DNA from: Deinococcus sp.
GTDB lineage: Bacteria; Deinococcota; Deinococci; Deinococcales; Deinococcaceae
NCBI GenBank assembly: GCA_018260375.1
Contig: JAGLBF010000027.1
Span: 1 to 22,338 of the forward strand
DNA: 22,338 nucleotides
Direction of reading: 5' to 3'
The notes below the pieces were generated by a model. The model did not search any database and was not told where the DNA came from. It saw only the letters and a list, made by a program, of their open reading frames with translations. The stretch's first letter is position 1, and each line of letters starts with the position of its first letter. Shown piece after piece: positions 6,628-14,898 of the stretch. The translations under genes were made by a program, and so were the position numbers.

Positions 6628-8388
6628 ATGAAAAAGACCCTACTGCTGGCCCTGGCCCTGAGCCTAAGCACAAGCTTAGCCGCCCCTTTTACTTTGCCTG
6701 CAAGTTGGTTTGCCGAAAGCCCTGCTAAGGCCAAAACAGGCGGTGAAATACGCTACAGCACGCTGAGCGACTTTAAGACCCTGAACCCCTTTACGTCCAG
6801 CGAATCAGATAGTTTGCCCGATGTGATGACGTCTCAGGCGGGCCTTTTTAGACAAGACCCAACGAACGATAAGATGATTCCTGTGATGGCAGAAAGCATG
6901 CCTGCGGTGAGCAACGCCAACAAGCGCTTTGTGGTCAAAATCCGTAAGGGGATGAAGTTTAGTGACGGCCAAGCCATCACCGCCGATGACTTTGTGACCA
7001 CTTGGAATATCCACGCCGATCCCAAAGTGGGCAGCAACCACCTCAGCGACGAGCAGATCAACGACAAGCCCATCACCATTAAAAAGATTGATGACTACAC
7101 CGTGCAGTTTGACTTCCCTCAGCCCAGCGCGGGCGCGTATAGCCGCATGTCCTTCGCGCCCTGGCCTGACCATGTTTTTGGACCGGTCTACAAGACCAAG
7201 GGCGCCGAAGGTATCAAAGCCATGTGGGGTGTCAGCACTGACCCCAAGAGCATCGTGTCGGCTGGCCCCTGGGTGCTGAGCAGCTATCAGTTGGGACAGC
7301 GCGCCGTGCTCAAAAAGAACCCCTACTTTGGCGAGTGGTTTAAAGACGGCGCGGGCAAGCCCCTGCCTTATGCCGACTCTATCAGCTACCGCGTGGTCAA
7401 AGACCTCAACGCCAGCCTGGCGGCTTACTTGGCCGGGCAAGTTGACGCTGCTGGCATCAGCCGCGCTGACGATTTGGCGCAGGTGAAAAAGGCCATTGAC
7501 AGCGGCAACCTGAAGGCCCAGTTGTTTGCCAATGTCAGCCCTAACGCGACCAGCACTTGGATAGTCTTTAACTGGAACAAAGCCAGTGACCCCACCAAGC
7601 AAAAACTGTTCCGCGATGTGCGGTTTCGTCAGGCAATGAGCCACATTGCTAACCGCCAAGCTATGATCCAACTGGCGCTGGGTGGCCTGGGCAGCGAAGT
7701 GTATTCGGGTGTGTATCCTGTATTTAAGAACTACACCTTTGACAGCACGCCTAAGTACAAGTACGACCTGGCAGCGGCTACCAAGTTGCTGGCTCAGATG
7801 GGCTACACCAAGAAAAACGCCCAGGGTTACCTCACCAACGCCAGCGGCAAGGTGCTTGAATTTAACCTAACAACCAATGCGGGTAACAATGTTCGCGAGC
7901 AAGAAGCACGCATTTTCACCGATGAGGCCAAGAAAGTAGGCGTAAAAGTGAACTTTTCACCTATGGACTTTAACGCGGTGATTGACAAGCTTGATAACCC
8001 CGGCACTGACCGCCCCTGGGACGCTATTTTGCTCGGCTTGTCAGGTGGCGACAACATCTGGCCTTACGGTAGCAATGTGGTGCCCTGCGGTACCAACCTG
8101 CACTCGTATAACTACACCAAGCAGGGCGGCCCCTGCCTCAGCGCCCAAGAAACCCTGATGGACAAGCTGTACTACAAAGGCGACCAGACTCTTGACCCCG
8201 ATGCCCGCCGCAAGATTGGTGAGCAGCTGTCCAAGGCCGAGGCGCTCAACCAGGGTTTTATCTATCTGGTGGGCAGTAACTACCATGTGACGTACAATAA
8301 CCGTTTGGGCGGCGAGTTTAAGCGCGAACTGTGGGACTCTTACTACGGCTCACGCCCCGCTTACGGTGTAACTACCTATATCAAGTAA
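6628..8388 (+). CDS. oppA: Peptide ABC transporter substrate-binding protein (SBP family 5)
   Basis: A secreted or periplasmic solute receptor that delivers oligopeptides to the OppBC channel; 586 aa. The signal peptide MKKTLLLALALSLSTSLAA has no lipobox Cys, so the protein is probably released or anchored another way. Family 5 features: GGEIRYSTLSDFKTLNPFTS at the mature N-terminus, the conserved FVVKIRKGMKFSDGQAITADDF block (about 92-113), SAGPWVLSSYQLGQRAVLKKNPY, and the later DVRFRQAMSHIANRQAMI block. C487 and C503 may form a disulfide. The start at 6628 follows AAAGGAG and opens directly with the signal peptide; the open frame upstream to 6559 is not needed. It is the first gene of the operon, 210 nt ahead of the permease genes. 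The ligand could also be dipeptides or another class handled by this family. Confidence 0.9.
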   Translation: MKKTLLLALALSLSTSLAAPFTLPASWFAESPAKAKTGGEIRYSTLSDFKTLNPFTSSESDSLPDVMTSQAGLFRQDPTNDKMIPVMAESMPAVSNANKRFVVKIRKGMKFSDGQAITADDFVTTWNIHADPKVGSNHLSDEQINDKPITIKKIDDYTVQFDFPQPSAGAYSRMSFAPWPDHVFGPVYKTKGAEGIKAMWGVSTDPKSIVSAGPWVLSSYQLGQRAVLKKNPYFGEWFKDGAGKPLPYADSISYRVVKDLNASLAAYLAGQVDAAGISRADDLAQVKKAIDSGNLKAQLFANVSPNATSTWIVFNWNKASDPTKQKLFRDVRFRQAMSHIANRQAMIQLALGGLGSEVYSGVYPVFKNYTFDSTPKYKYDLAAATKLLAQMGYTKKNAQGYLTNASGKVLEFNLTTNAGNNVREQEARIFTDEAKKVGVKVNFSPMDFNAVIDKLDNPGTDRPWDAILLGLSGGDNIWPYGSNVVPCGTNLHSYNYTKQGGPCLSAQETLMDKLYYKGDQTLDPDARRKIGEQLSKAEALNQGFIYLVGSNYHVTYNNRLGGEFKRELWDSYYGSRPAYGVTTYIK

Positions 8389-8533
8389 AGCCATGCACTA
8401 AAGGTATAAACTATTCAGTAGAGCTGTATAAGGCGAGTAGAATAATACTGATAGAGCTGTGCAAGATGAAGCGCCCTGCTATGGTATGAGGCGCGGTAGC
8501 CAGTAACACCAAGGCCTAGCTTGTTGATGATAG

Positions 8534-8561
8534 AGGGTGGTTCGCTAGTGCGGGCCACCCT
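8534..8561 (+). other. Intercistronic hairpin between the binding protein and permease genes
   Basis: AGGGTGG (8534-8540) pairs with CCACCCT (8555-8561) without a following T tract. A hairpin here could protect the upstream oppA message from 3' decay, so that binding protein is made in excess over the membrane parts, a common arrangement for ABC operons. The role is inferred. Confidence 0.4.
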
Positions 8562-8598
8562 TAGTATATGGTGGGTTGCCACAGGGGGGAGAGGTTTC

Positions 8599-9582
8599 GT
8601 GATTCCTTTTATTATAAGAAGACTTGTACAGTTTATACCGACAATTCTTCTTTCTAGCTTTCTTATCTTTATCGTCATCTCGCTTGCACCAGGAGATTTC
8701 TTAAGTACGGCTAAACTCAATCCCAATATTAGTCCAGAAATTATTGCCCAACAGCGAGAAAATTTAGGCTTAGATAAGCCAGTATTGATACAGTATTTTT
8801 TATGGATGAAAAATATCATCCTTCATGCTGATTTCGGCATTTCATTTGCTTATACTCAACCTGTATGGAATGTGATGATTCCGCGTATCATCAATTCTCT
8901 GTGGCTGGTGCTTTTCATTACCATACTTTACTATGGAATGGCGGTTCCTCTAGGCGTTTTTGGGGCAGTAAGACAAAATTCTTTTGCAGATAAAGCAATA
9001 AATGTTGTTATGTACTTTCTTCTGGGATTTCCTAGTTTCTTTTTGGCGCTTCTGGCTATCTTTTTTATTCTTCAACTGCGGTTCAAATACCACTGGCAAA
9101 TTCCTTTAGGAGGAATGACTAGTGATAACTTTGTCAATATGTCATTCTGGCAACGAGTGGGTGACGTCGCTAAACACCTGATCATCCCTGCGTTTATTGT
9201 GGCGATTCACAGTGTAGCCACCTTGTCACGTGTGATACGCGGTCAGATGTTGGAAGTCCTGCACTCTGACTATATTAGGACAGCCCGTGCCAAAGGTGTA
9301 ACCGAACATACGGCCATCTGGAAGCATACTTTTAAGAACGGTATCTTGCCTTTTGTTGCGAATATCGGTGGTGAATTGCCGGCACTCATCGGCGGCGCAG
9401 GCTTTGTTGAGGTTGTTTTTGCCTATCCTGGTATTACCCCTATGTTACTTGACGCTCTAAACTCTAAAGACTTGTATCTTATCGCTGGGTTCAACCTGAT
9501 GACTACCATACTGCTGATTATTGGTAATATCTTGGCTGATATTCTTCTTGTCGCTGTTGATCCCCGTGTGCGTCTGGAGTAA
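8599..9582 (+). CDS. oppB: Peptide ABC transporter permease (DppB/OppB type)
   Basis: An inner membrane channel subunit of 327 aa. TM1 at about 9-30 with the family N-terminus FIIRRLVQFIPTILLSSF and LAPGDF. Further helices lie at about 100-125, 135-160, 192-212, 255-280 and 295-320. The EAA loop that docks the ATPase is DYIRTARAKGVTEHTAIWKH (224-243). It ends LVAVDPRVRLE, typical of the family. The GTG at 8599 is chosen because GGGGGGAGAGG lies just upstream and the protein then begins at the usual MIPFIIRRL; the frame upstream to 8521 is not family-like. Base composition is odd: 8761-8820 has only 16 G+C in 60, far below the flanking genes. The stop is 2 nt before oppC. Confidence 0.92.
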   Translation: MIPFIIRRLVQFIPTILLSSFLIFIVISLAPGDFLSTAKLNPNISPEIIAQQRENLGLDKPVLIQYFLWMKNIILHADFGISFAYTQPVWNVMIPRIINSLWLVLFITILYYGMAVPLGVFGAVRQNSFADKAINVVMYFLLGFPSFFLALLAIFFILQLRFKYHWQIPLGGMTSDNFVNMSFWQRVGDVAKHLIIPAFIVAIHSVATLSRVIRGQMLEVLHSDYIRTARAKGVTEHTAIWKHTFKNGILPFVANIGGELPALIGGAGFVEVVFAYPGITPMLLDALNSKDLYLIAGFNLMTTILLIIGNILADILLVAVDPRVRLE

Positions 9583-9584
9583 TC

Positions 9585-10721
9585 ATGACTACCGTTTCTG
9601 ATCCTAAAAAAGTAAAAGTGCTGAAGCCTGACCGTTCGCAAACGCAAATAGGCATTGCTCTGCAGCAGCTCCGCAAAAACCCACTGGCGAGATTCGGCGG
9701 ATTTGGGTTAATACTCCTGTATATTATGGCTATTTTTGCACCATTTATTGCACCCGACGGCTTGTCTAATTATTCGTCATCCAATATTACTAAGTTTCAC
9801 CCTATTACTCCCATTCATATACACGATCCTGCAACGGGTAGTCTTGTAAGGCCTTTTGTTTATAAATATAGCCAACAGCTTAATATGACTACTTTTGTCA
9901 ATGAATTTCAGATGACCAAGGAAGTATGTCCTATTTATTACTTCGTTAGAGGAGATAAATACCGAATCTTGGGAATACCTGGCAATATTCACCTGTTTGG
10001 AACCAATAATCCAGAGTGCAAAGTGTATTTGTTTGGCGCTGAAACACTGGGGCGCGACCTGTTTACCCGTATTATGTACGCTTCGCAGATTTCACTAACC
10101 ATCGGACTGGGAGCGGTGCTGGTAACCACCTTTTTAGGTTTACTTCTGGGGGGTATGGCGGCTTACTTTGGCGGCTGGATAGATATATTTATTATGCGCC
10201 TTGTTGAAGTTATTGGTTCTATTCCCGGCTTGTTTTTGATTGTACTTTTGCGTGCTGCCTTGCCCGAAAACATAAACCCTATTCTGGGTTTGTATGTGGT
10301 TATCTTTTTGCTGGCTCTCATTGACTGGGGCGGTACAGCGCGTGCCACACGCGCTCAACTGATGAGTGTGCGTGAGCTTGACTTTGCTTCAGCTGCCAAA
10401 AGTCTGGGGGCTTCAGATAGCCGTATCTTGTGGCGGCATTTGCTACCTACCATGTCTAGTTATATTATTGTTGGGCTTAGCCTCAGCATTCCTGGTATGA
10501 TTCTCTTTGAATCTAGTCTGAGCTTTATCGGTATTGGCGCGGTTGAGCCGTATGTGTCTTGGGGTAGTTTGCTGGCCCAAGCCCAAGAAGGTGGCTTTGC
10601 CAGTATTACCCAGCGGCCTTGGGTGCTGATTCCAGGTCTTTTTATCGTGTTTACGGTGATGTGTTTTCAGCTGCTGGGTGATGGTCTGCGCGACGCCTTT
10701 GACCCACGCAAACGCCACTAA
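9585..10721 (+). CDS. oppC: Peptide ABC transporter permease (DppC/OppC type) with long extracytoplasmic insert
   Basis: The second channel subunit, 378 aa, longer than the usual 280-310 or so. TM1 at about 38-56 is followed by an extracytoplasmic region of about 95 residues (57-150) with two Cys (C115, C145) before the conserved GAETLGRDLFTRIMYASQIS block. Helices follow at about 171-195, 205-223, 233-248, 292-312 and 347-363. The EAA loop is RELDFASAAKSLGASDSRIL (263-282). It ends LLGDGLRDAFDPR, typical of the family. The first 145 or so codons are AT-rich like oppB; composition returns to that of the neighbours near 10030. The ATG lies 2 nt after the oppB stop. Confidence 0.92.
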   Translation: MTTVSDPKKVKVLKPDRSQTQIGIALQQLRKNPLARFGGFGLILLYIMAIFAPFIAPDGLSNYSSSNITKFHPITPIHIHDPATGSLVRPFVYKYSQQLNMTTFVNEFQMTKEVCPIYYFVRGDKYRILGIPGNIHLFGTNNPECKVYLFGAETLGRDLFTRIMYASQISLTIGLGAVLVTTFLGLLLGGMAAYFGGWIDIFIMRLVEVIGSIPGLFLIVLLRAALPENINPILGLYVVIFLLALIDWGGTARATRAQLMSVRELDFASAAKSLGASDSRILWRHLLPTMSSYIIVGLSLSIPGMILFESSLSFIGIGAVEPYVSWGSLLAQAQEGGFASITQRPWVLIPGLFIVFTVMCFQLLGDGLRDAFDPRKRH

Positions 10722-10812
10722 TTCCCCAAAAAAGTGGAGAGGCTAGAGTTTTTTGTCCCTTAGGCGCTACACTATACGCTACTCTTACCCCCACAACACC
10801 CACTGGAGAGCC

Positions 10813-11955
10813 ATGACCCTGACCCCTAATGCCCTACAAACAGATACAGTGCACACAGGCCCCACACAGGCCGCCCACAAAGTTGTTGGCGACACATTGC
10901 TGTCGGTGAACAACCTCAAAACCTACTTTTTTACCGATGACGGCGTGGTCAAATCGGTAGACGGCGTGACCTTTCACATTGCTAAGGGTGAAACCCTGGC
11001 GGTGGTGGGCGAGTCAGGCAGCGGTAAGAGCGTCACTAGCCTCAGCGCCATGCGCCTGATTCCCTCACCTCCTGGCAAAATCGTAGAAGGGGAGATGTTG
11101 TTTACAGGCAAAGACGGTGTACAGCACAATCTGGTCACCGCCAGCGAACCTGAGATGCGTAAAATTCGCGGCAATGACATCTCCATGATTTTTCAAGAAC
11201 CTATGACCTCGCTCAACCCTGTATATACCGTAGGTGACCAGATTGCCGAAGCGGTAATATTGCACCAGGGCAAAAATAAAAAAGAGGCCATGGTGGTAGC
11301 CACCGAAATGCTGCGGCTGGTGGGCATTCCCGCCCCCGAAAAGCGGGTCAACGAGTACCCTCATCAGCTGTCGGGCGGGATGCGCCAGCGCGTGATGATT
11401 GCGATGGCGCTGAGTTGTAACCCCGCGCTGCTGATTGCCGACGAGCCAACTACAGCGCTGGACGTGACCATTCAGGCGCAGATTCTGGACCTGATGCGCA
11501 AGTTGCAACGCGAAATCGGCATGAGCATTTTGTTTATCACCCACAACCTGGGCGTGGTGGCTGAAATGGCCGACCGAGTGGTGGTGATGTACGGCGGGCG
11601 CGTGGTTGAAGAGGGCGATGTGATAGAGATTTTCCACGCGCCCCGCCACCCCTATACCATGGGCCTGCTCAACAGCATTCCGCGTATTGACCACACGGCG
11701 GCTGAGCGCCTGCCTGGGCAAGCCAGAGAGCGCCTAGAGGCCATTCCTGGCAACGTGCCTAACCCGCTTAACCTGCCGGCTGGCTGCTCTTTTGAGCCGA
11801 GGTGCAAGTTTGCTTTGCCGGCTTGCAGCGAGGCCGTGCCACCGCTGGCGGATACGGGCGGCGGACACATGTCGCGCTGCATCCGCTGGCAAGAATTTGC
11901 CGCCGCCGATAGCTCCGGCACCCCCCTTGCCTCTACACCTGGAGTACACCTGTGA
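10813..11955 (+). CDS. oppD: Peptide ABC transporter ATP-binding protein (DppD/OppD type)
   Basis: A cytoplasmic ATPase that powers the OppBC channel; 380 aa. Walker A GESGSGKS (66-73), Q-loop Q128, signature LSGGMRQRV (186-194), Walker B ALLIADE (205-211), H-loop H244. The C-terminal oligopeptide-transport tail has four Cys at 325, 331, 338 and 356 (C-x5-C-x6-C-x17-C), a pattern consistent with the Fe-S cluster reported in this region of some dipeptide/oligopeptide ATPases. ATG 10813 is preferred over a TTG 60 nt upstream because TGGAGAG precedes it. There are 91 nt after oppC without a clear terminator. The stop overlaps the oppF start (GTGA). Confidence 0.93.
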   Translation: MTLTPNALQTDTVHTGPTQAAHKVVGDTLLSVNNLKTYFFTDDGVVKSVDGVTFHIAKGETLAVVGESGSGKSVTSLSAMRLIPSPPGKIVEGEMLFTGKDGVQHNLVTASEPEMRKIRGNDISMIFQEPMTSLNPVYTVGDQIAEAVILHQGKNKKEAMVVATEMLRLVGIPAPEKRVNEYPHQLSGGMRQRVMIAMALSCNPALLIADEPTTALDVTIQAQILDLMRKLQREIGMSILFITHNLGVVAEMADRVVVMYGGRVVEEGDVIEIFHAPRHPYTMGLLNSIPRIDHTAAERLPGQARERLEAIPGNVPNPLNLPAGCSFEPRCKFALPACSEAVPPLADTGGGHMSRCIRWQEFAAADSSGTPLASTPGVHL

Positions 11956-13004
11956 GCCTGCCTACTGAGCGCACTACTGAAGCCGAACGCCTGGTGACTG
12001 CGGGCGGTGTCGGCGTTGTTGCCGCCCCCACCCCTTTGCTTGACGTGCGCCACTTACAAAAGTTTTTCCCCATTCGCGGTGGACTGCTGTCGCGGGTAGT
12101 GGGCAATGTCAAGGCCGTGAATGACGTGTCTTTTCAGCTTGCTAAGGGTGAAGTGGTGGGGCTAGTGGGCGAGTCGGGCAGTGGTAAAACAACTGCTGGA
12201 CGTGCGCTGCTGCGCCTCATTGAGCCGACCAGCGGTGAGGTGCTGTTTAATGGCGTAGATGTAACCAAGCTTGATAAAAACCAGATGCGCGAGTACCGCC
12301 GTCAGATGCAAATTATTTTTCAAGACCCCTTTGCCAGCTTAAACCCGCGTATGACGGTCAGCGACATCATCGGTGAGGCGTTGCAAATCCATGGGCTGTT
12401 TCCTGGGGCGCAGCGTGCCGAGCGGATCGCTAGCTTGCTGCAAAAGGTGGGCCTGAGGCCCGAACACATGCGCCGCTACCCCCACGAGTTTTCGGGCGGA
12501 CAGCGCCAGCGCATCGGCATTGCCCGCGCTCTGGCGGTGGATCCTAGCTTTATCGTCGCTGACGAACCCGTGTCGGCACTGGACGTATCTATTCAGGCGC
12601 AGGTGGTCAACCTGCTGCAAGACCTGCAAGAAGAGCTAGGCCTCACAGTGCTGTTTATCGCGCACGACCTAGCGGTGGTGGAATACATCTGCGACCGTAT
12701 CATCGTGATGTATCTGGGCCGCATTATGGAGATTGCGCCTAGCCGCGAACTCAACCGCAACCCCAAGCACCCCTACACCGAAGCGCTGCTGTCGGCGGCC
12801 CCCATCCCCGACCCCAAAGGCCGCGAAACCAGACAGCGCATTATTCTAGAAGGCGATATTCCTAGCCCCATCAACCCGCCGAGCGGCTGCGTATTTCGTA
12901 CCCGTTGCCGCTACGCCCTACCTGAATGCGCTAATACTGTCCCCGAACTGCGTGAAGTCAGCCCACACCACTTTAAGGCTTGTATCCGCGACGACGTACT
13001 GTAA
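11952..13004 (+). CDS. oppF: Peptide ABC transporter ATP-binding protein (DppF/OppF type)
   Basis: The partner ATPase to OppD; 350 aa. Walker A GESGSGKT (73-80), Q-loop Q124, signature FSGGQRQRIGIARAL (180-194), Walker B SFIVADE (199-205), H-loop H238. An N-terminal extension of about 28 residues precedes the domain. The C-terminal tail again carries four Cys (313, 319, 326, 344) with spacing identical to OppD. Translation starts at GTG 11952, overlapping the oppD stop by 3 nt, with GGAG 7 nt upstream, so coupling is expected. It closes the operon; a copy of the interspersed repeat begins directly after its TAA. Confidence 0.93.
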   Translation: MSLPTERTTEAERLVTAGGVGVVAAPTPLLDVRHLQKFFPIRGGLLSRVVGNVKAVNDVSFQLAKGEVVGLVGESGSGKTTAGRALLRLIEPTSGEVLFNGVDVTKLDKNQMREYRRQMQIIFQDPFASLNPRMTVSDIIGEALQIHGLFPGAQRAERIASLLQKVGLRPEHMRRYPHEFSGGQRQRIGIARALAVDPSFIVADEPVSALDVSIQAQVVNLLQDLQEELGLTVLFIAHDLAVVEYICDRIIVMYLGRIMEIAPSRELNRNPKHPYTEALLSAAPIPDPKGRETRQRIILEGDIPSPINPPSGCVFRTRCRYALPECANTVPELREVSPHHFKACIRDDVL

Positions 13005-13145
13005 AGACGGACGGCGACCTGAACGTTGTTAATAACGCGCTGACAGAAGGCCAGCAGAAGGACAACAAAGTACGCAGTTCGCGGTATAGAAGCTCAGGCG
13101 GTATTTCTAGAACTGTTCTGGGGTAAAGTAAAGCGCAATCCGTAT
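13005..13145 (+). repeat. MITE-like repeat, copy 5 (diverged)
   Basis: It starts at the base after the oppF stop codon with AGACGGACGGCG (weak match to the family end) and ends with GCGCAATCCGTAT (13133-13145, strong match). The right half is well kept: TACGCAGTTCGCGGTATA (13072-13089), CTCAGGCGGT and ACTGTTCTGG. The left half is strongly diverged. Orientation is the same as the operon. Confidence 0.65.
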
Positions 13146-13199
13146 ACTATGGTCACAAATGCTGCTCGGCGCATGACATCAGTGTAGTTATTCATTATT

Positions 13200-13236
13200 A
13201 TAGGCATGGCTCTCTTTTTAAAGGAGCCATGCCTAT
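13200..13236. terminator. Perfect 13-bp stem hairpin; possible terminator of the transporter operon
   Basis: ATAGGCATGGCTC (13200-13212) and GAGCCATGCCTAT (13224-13236) are exact inverse complements around an 11-nt loop. No T tract follows on either strand, so it is not a textbook Rho-independent terminator; it may instead stabilise RNA or bind protein. The rest of the oppF-DUF4139 gap (13005-13436) holds the repeat, an AT-rich stretch and the promoter of the next gene. Confidence 0.5.
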
Positions 13237-13351
13237 CATCGCTTGAATACGCGCTAAAGTCGCATATACATAAATAAAATTGAGCCTAATTTATAAGTTT
13301 ACTCTGCATAATGGCTTAAATCTTCCAGAGTTATAAAAGATTCTACTCTGT

Positions 13352-13380
13352 TTGCAGCGTGTGTTATCCTGTCATAGCAT
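13352..13380 (+). promoter_or_regulatory. Promoter of the DUF4139 gene
   Basis: -35 TTGCAG (13352-13357), 17-bp spacer, -10 TAGCAT (13375-13380). Transcription would start near 13387, giving a leader of about 50 nt that contains the GGAG ribosome site at 13431-13434. Confidence 0.65.
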
Positions 13381-13436
13381 GTTTGCCGCATATGCCTTCT
13401 CATATTTCATCAGCCTTTAGGTTGCACACTGGAGCC

Positions 13437-14708
13437 ATGAATAAATTGGCCCAGACTGTCATTTTGGCGGCTTTACTTGTTGGCCCGGCCCACGCCACTG
13501 ATTTGCGTATTTATCAGGGGTTTGCCGAGGTACGTACCCCCATTACGGCTGCTGATACGCAGTACATAGTAGACCTGAGCGACAATGTGTGGAGTGGCAT
13601 TATACCGGGCAGCCTTGACTTGGAGGGTCTCGACTATACGCGGGCGGTGCAAGAGCGTCAGAGCAATTGGCTGAGCAGTTTGGAAGGGCAGAGCGTGGTG
13701 TTACACGAAGACGGCAAAACTGAAACTGTGACCCTAATACGCGCTGACGACGTACTGATCAAAGACGCAGCAGGCCACTACCGCAACGTGCGCTTTGAGC
13801 AACTGGCCTTTTTTAAGGTGCCACCCGCAAACGCCCAAAACCCCAGCCAAAAGATGACGTATGTCCTGGCCAAGCCGGGCAAAGGGATACTAAGCTACCT
13901 CACCCGCCAGCTAAGTTGGACACCGCGCTACACCCTGCACGCCAACGGCTCTGTGGCGACGCTGAGTGCTCAGGCTGATATTCGCAATGACAGCGAGAAG
14001 CCCTACCAGATCAGCGCCACCGAGCTTTTTGCGGGTGACGTTAATCTGGAAATGGGGCGATATCCTATGCCTGTAGCGTACGATCAGCGCGCTGCTGCTC
14101 CTAGTGCTACCTCGGCAGCAAGCGGTACGTCGCCCAAAGTAGGCACACTCAACACCATCAACGGGCTGTACCGCTACGGCCTGAGCAGCGCCTTTAACCT
14201 GCCTGCTCAGAGCACCTACACCCTGCCGTTTGTCACCCCGCGACTCACCACTTTTGAGCGCTATGCGGGCCTGAGCACCTACTTTTCACTACAAATGCAG
14301 CAGGGTACCCTCAACCGCTTTTACCGCCTAAAGGCCGACCAAAACTTGCCAGGCGGACAGCTGACCGTGCGCGAAGACGGGCGCATTTCAGGCCAGACCA
14401 CCCTGCGTCCTACCGCTAAAGGCGATGAGATGGAGTTTAGCCTGGGGCGCGACCCTGACATCAAATACACCCGAACTGTGCAAACCGTGCAAACCACCAA
14501 AACGGGCGGCACTTATAAGGTCACCTATACCTTTACAAGCAACAAAGACCGCGTTACCCGCGCTGAAGTGAGCGAACAAGTTGGTGGGCGCAGCGTGTTG
14601 ATAGACGGCAAGCCCCAAAGTAAACAGGGCGTGTACGAATTCAAGGTAGATGTCCCTGCTCACAACAAAGCTAGTAAGACATTTACAGTTATAGTGGATA
14701 ATTCGTAG
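13437..14708 (+). CDS. Secreted DUF4139-domain protein
   Basis: 423 aa. The signal peptide MNKLAQTVILAALLVGPAHA probably ends at AHA/TD. The mature protein is beta-rich, with an N-terminal domain (LRIYQGFAEVRTPI...) and a long C-terminal part that fits DUF4139, including LSWTPRYTLH and a late KTGGTYKVTYTFTSNK segment. A low-complexity Ala/Ser/Thr linker (about 221-237, AAAPSATSAASGTS) separates two parts of the domain. No enzyme motif or cysteine is visible, suggesting an envelope or structural role; the function of the family is not known to me. ATG 13437 is chosen over the open upstream frame because GGAG precedes it and the signal peptide begins there. It is monocistronic: promoter upstream, repeat downstream. 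Confidence 0.8.
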   Translation: MNKLAQTVILAALLVGPAHATDLRIYQGFAEVRTPITAADTQYIVDLSDNVWSGIIPGSLDLEGLDYTRAVQERQSNWLSSLEGQSVVLHEDGKTETVTLIRADDVLIKDAAGHYRNVRFEQLAFFKVPPANAQNPSQKMTYVLAKPGKGILSYLTRQLSWTPRYTLHANGSVATLSAQADIRNDSEKPYQISATELFAGDVNLEMGRYPMPVAYDQRAAAPSATSAASGTSPKVGTLNTINGLYRYGLSSAFNLPAQSTYTLPFVTPRLTTFERYAGLSTYFSLQMQQGTLNRFYRLKADQNLPGGQLTVREDGRISGQTTLRPTAKGDEMEFSLGRDPDIKYTRTVQTVQTTKTGGTYKVTYTFTSNKDRVTRAEVSEQVGGRSVLIDGKPQSKQGVYEFKVDVPAHNKASKTFTVIVDNS

Positions 14709-14737
14709 AGACTGGCTCAGCGTCTGCTCGGCGCTTA

Positions 14738-14856
14738 GACGGATTCCGGTTGAACCCAGGAGTTTCGGATTGAATCCGGGCGGAGGCGAGTAGGCAAAAT
14801 ACGGATTTCTCGGTACGGCGGTACAAGGGGACGTCGTCCCAACTGTGTTGGAATGG
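14738..14856 (+). repeat. MITE-like repeat, copy 6 (right end lost)
   Basis: It starts with GACGGATTCCGG and keeps GGGCGGAGGCGAGTAGGCAA, ATACGGATTTCTCGGTACGG and CGTCGTCCCAACTGTGTTGG. The terminal CCGTAT is replaced by other sequence. The left arm holds two small palindromes (GGTTGAACC, GGATTGAATCC). It begins 29 nt after the DUF4139 stop in the same orientation, and stops about 30 nt before the -10 of aspC. Confidence 0.8.
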
Positions 14857-14885
14857 CCTTCTACCTCTCACCCTCTACCTTCCTC

Positions 14886-14891
14886 TACACT
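14886..14891 (+). promoter_or_regulatory. -10 box of a probable leaderless promoter for the aminotransferase
   Basis: TACACT is followed by exactly 7 nt and the ATG at 14899. There is no Shine-Dalgarno site. No clear -35 is seen in the CT-rich stretch upstream. Confidence 0.45.
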
Positions 14892-14898
14892 GTTGCCT

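Noticed and set aside
6805..7671. Long minus-strand frame opposite oppA (288 codons)
   Set aside because: It lies entirely inside a clear family 5 binding protein gene; the composition is that of an antisense shadow with no recognisable domain.
10753..10812. Upstream TTG start for oppD
   Set aside because: No ribosome site and no family similarity in the extra residues, whereas ATG 10813 has TGGAGAG directly upstream.
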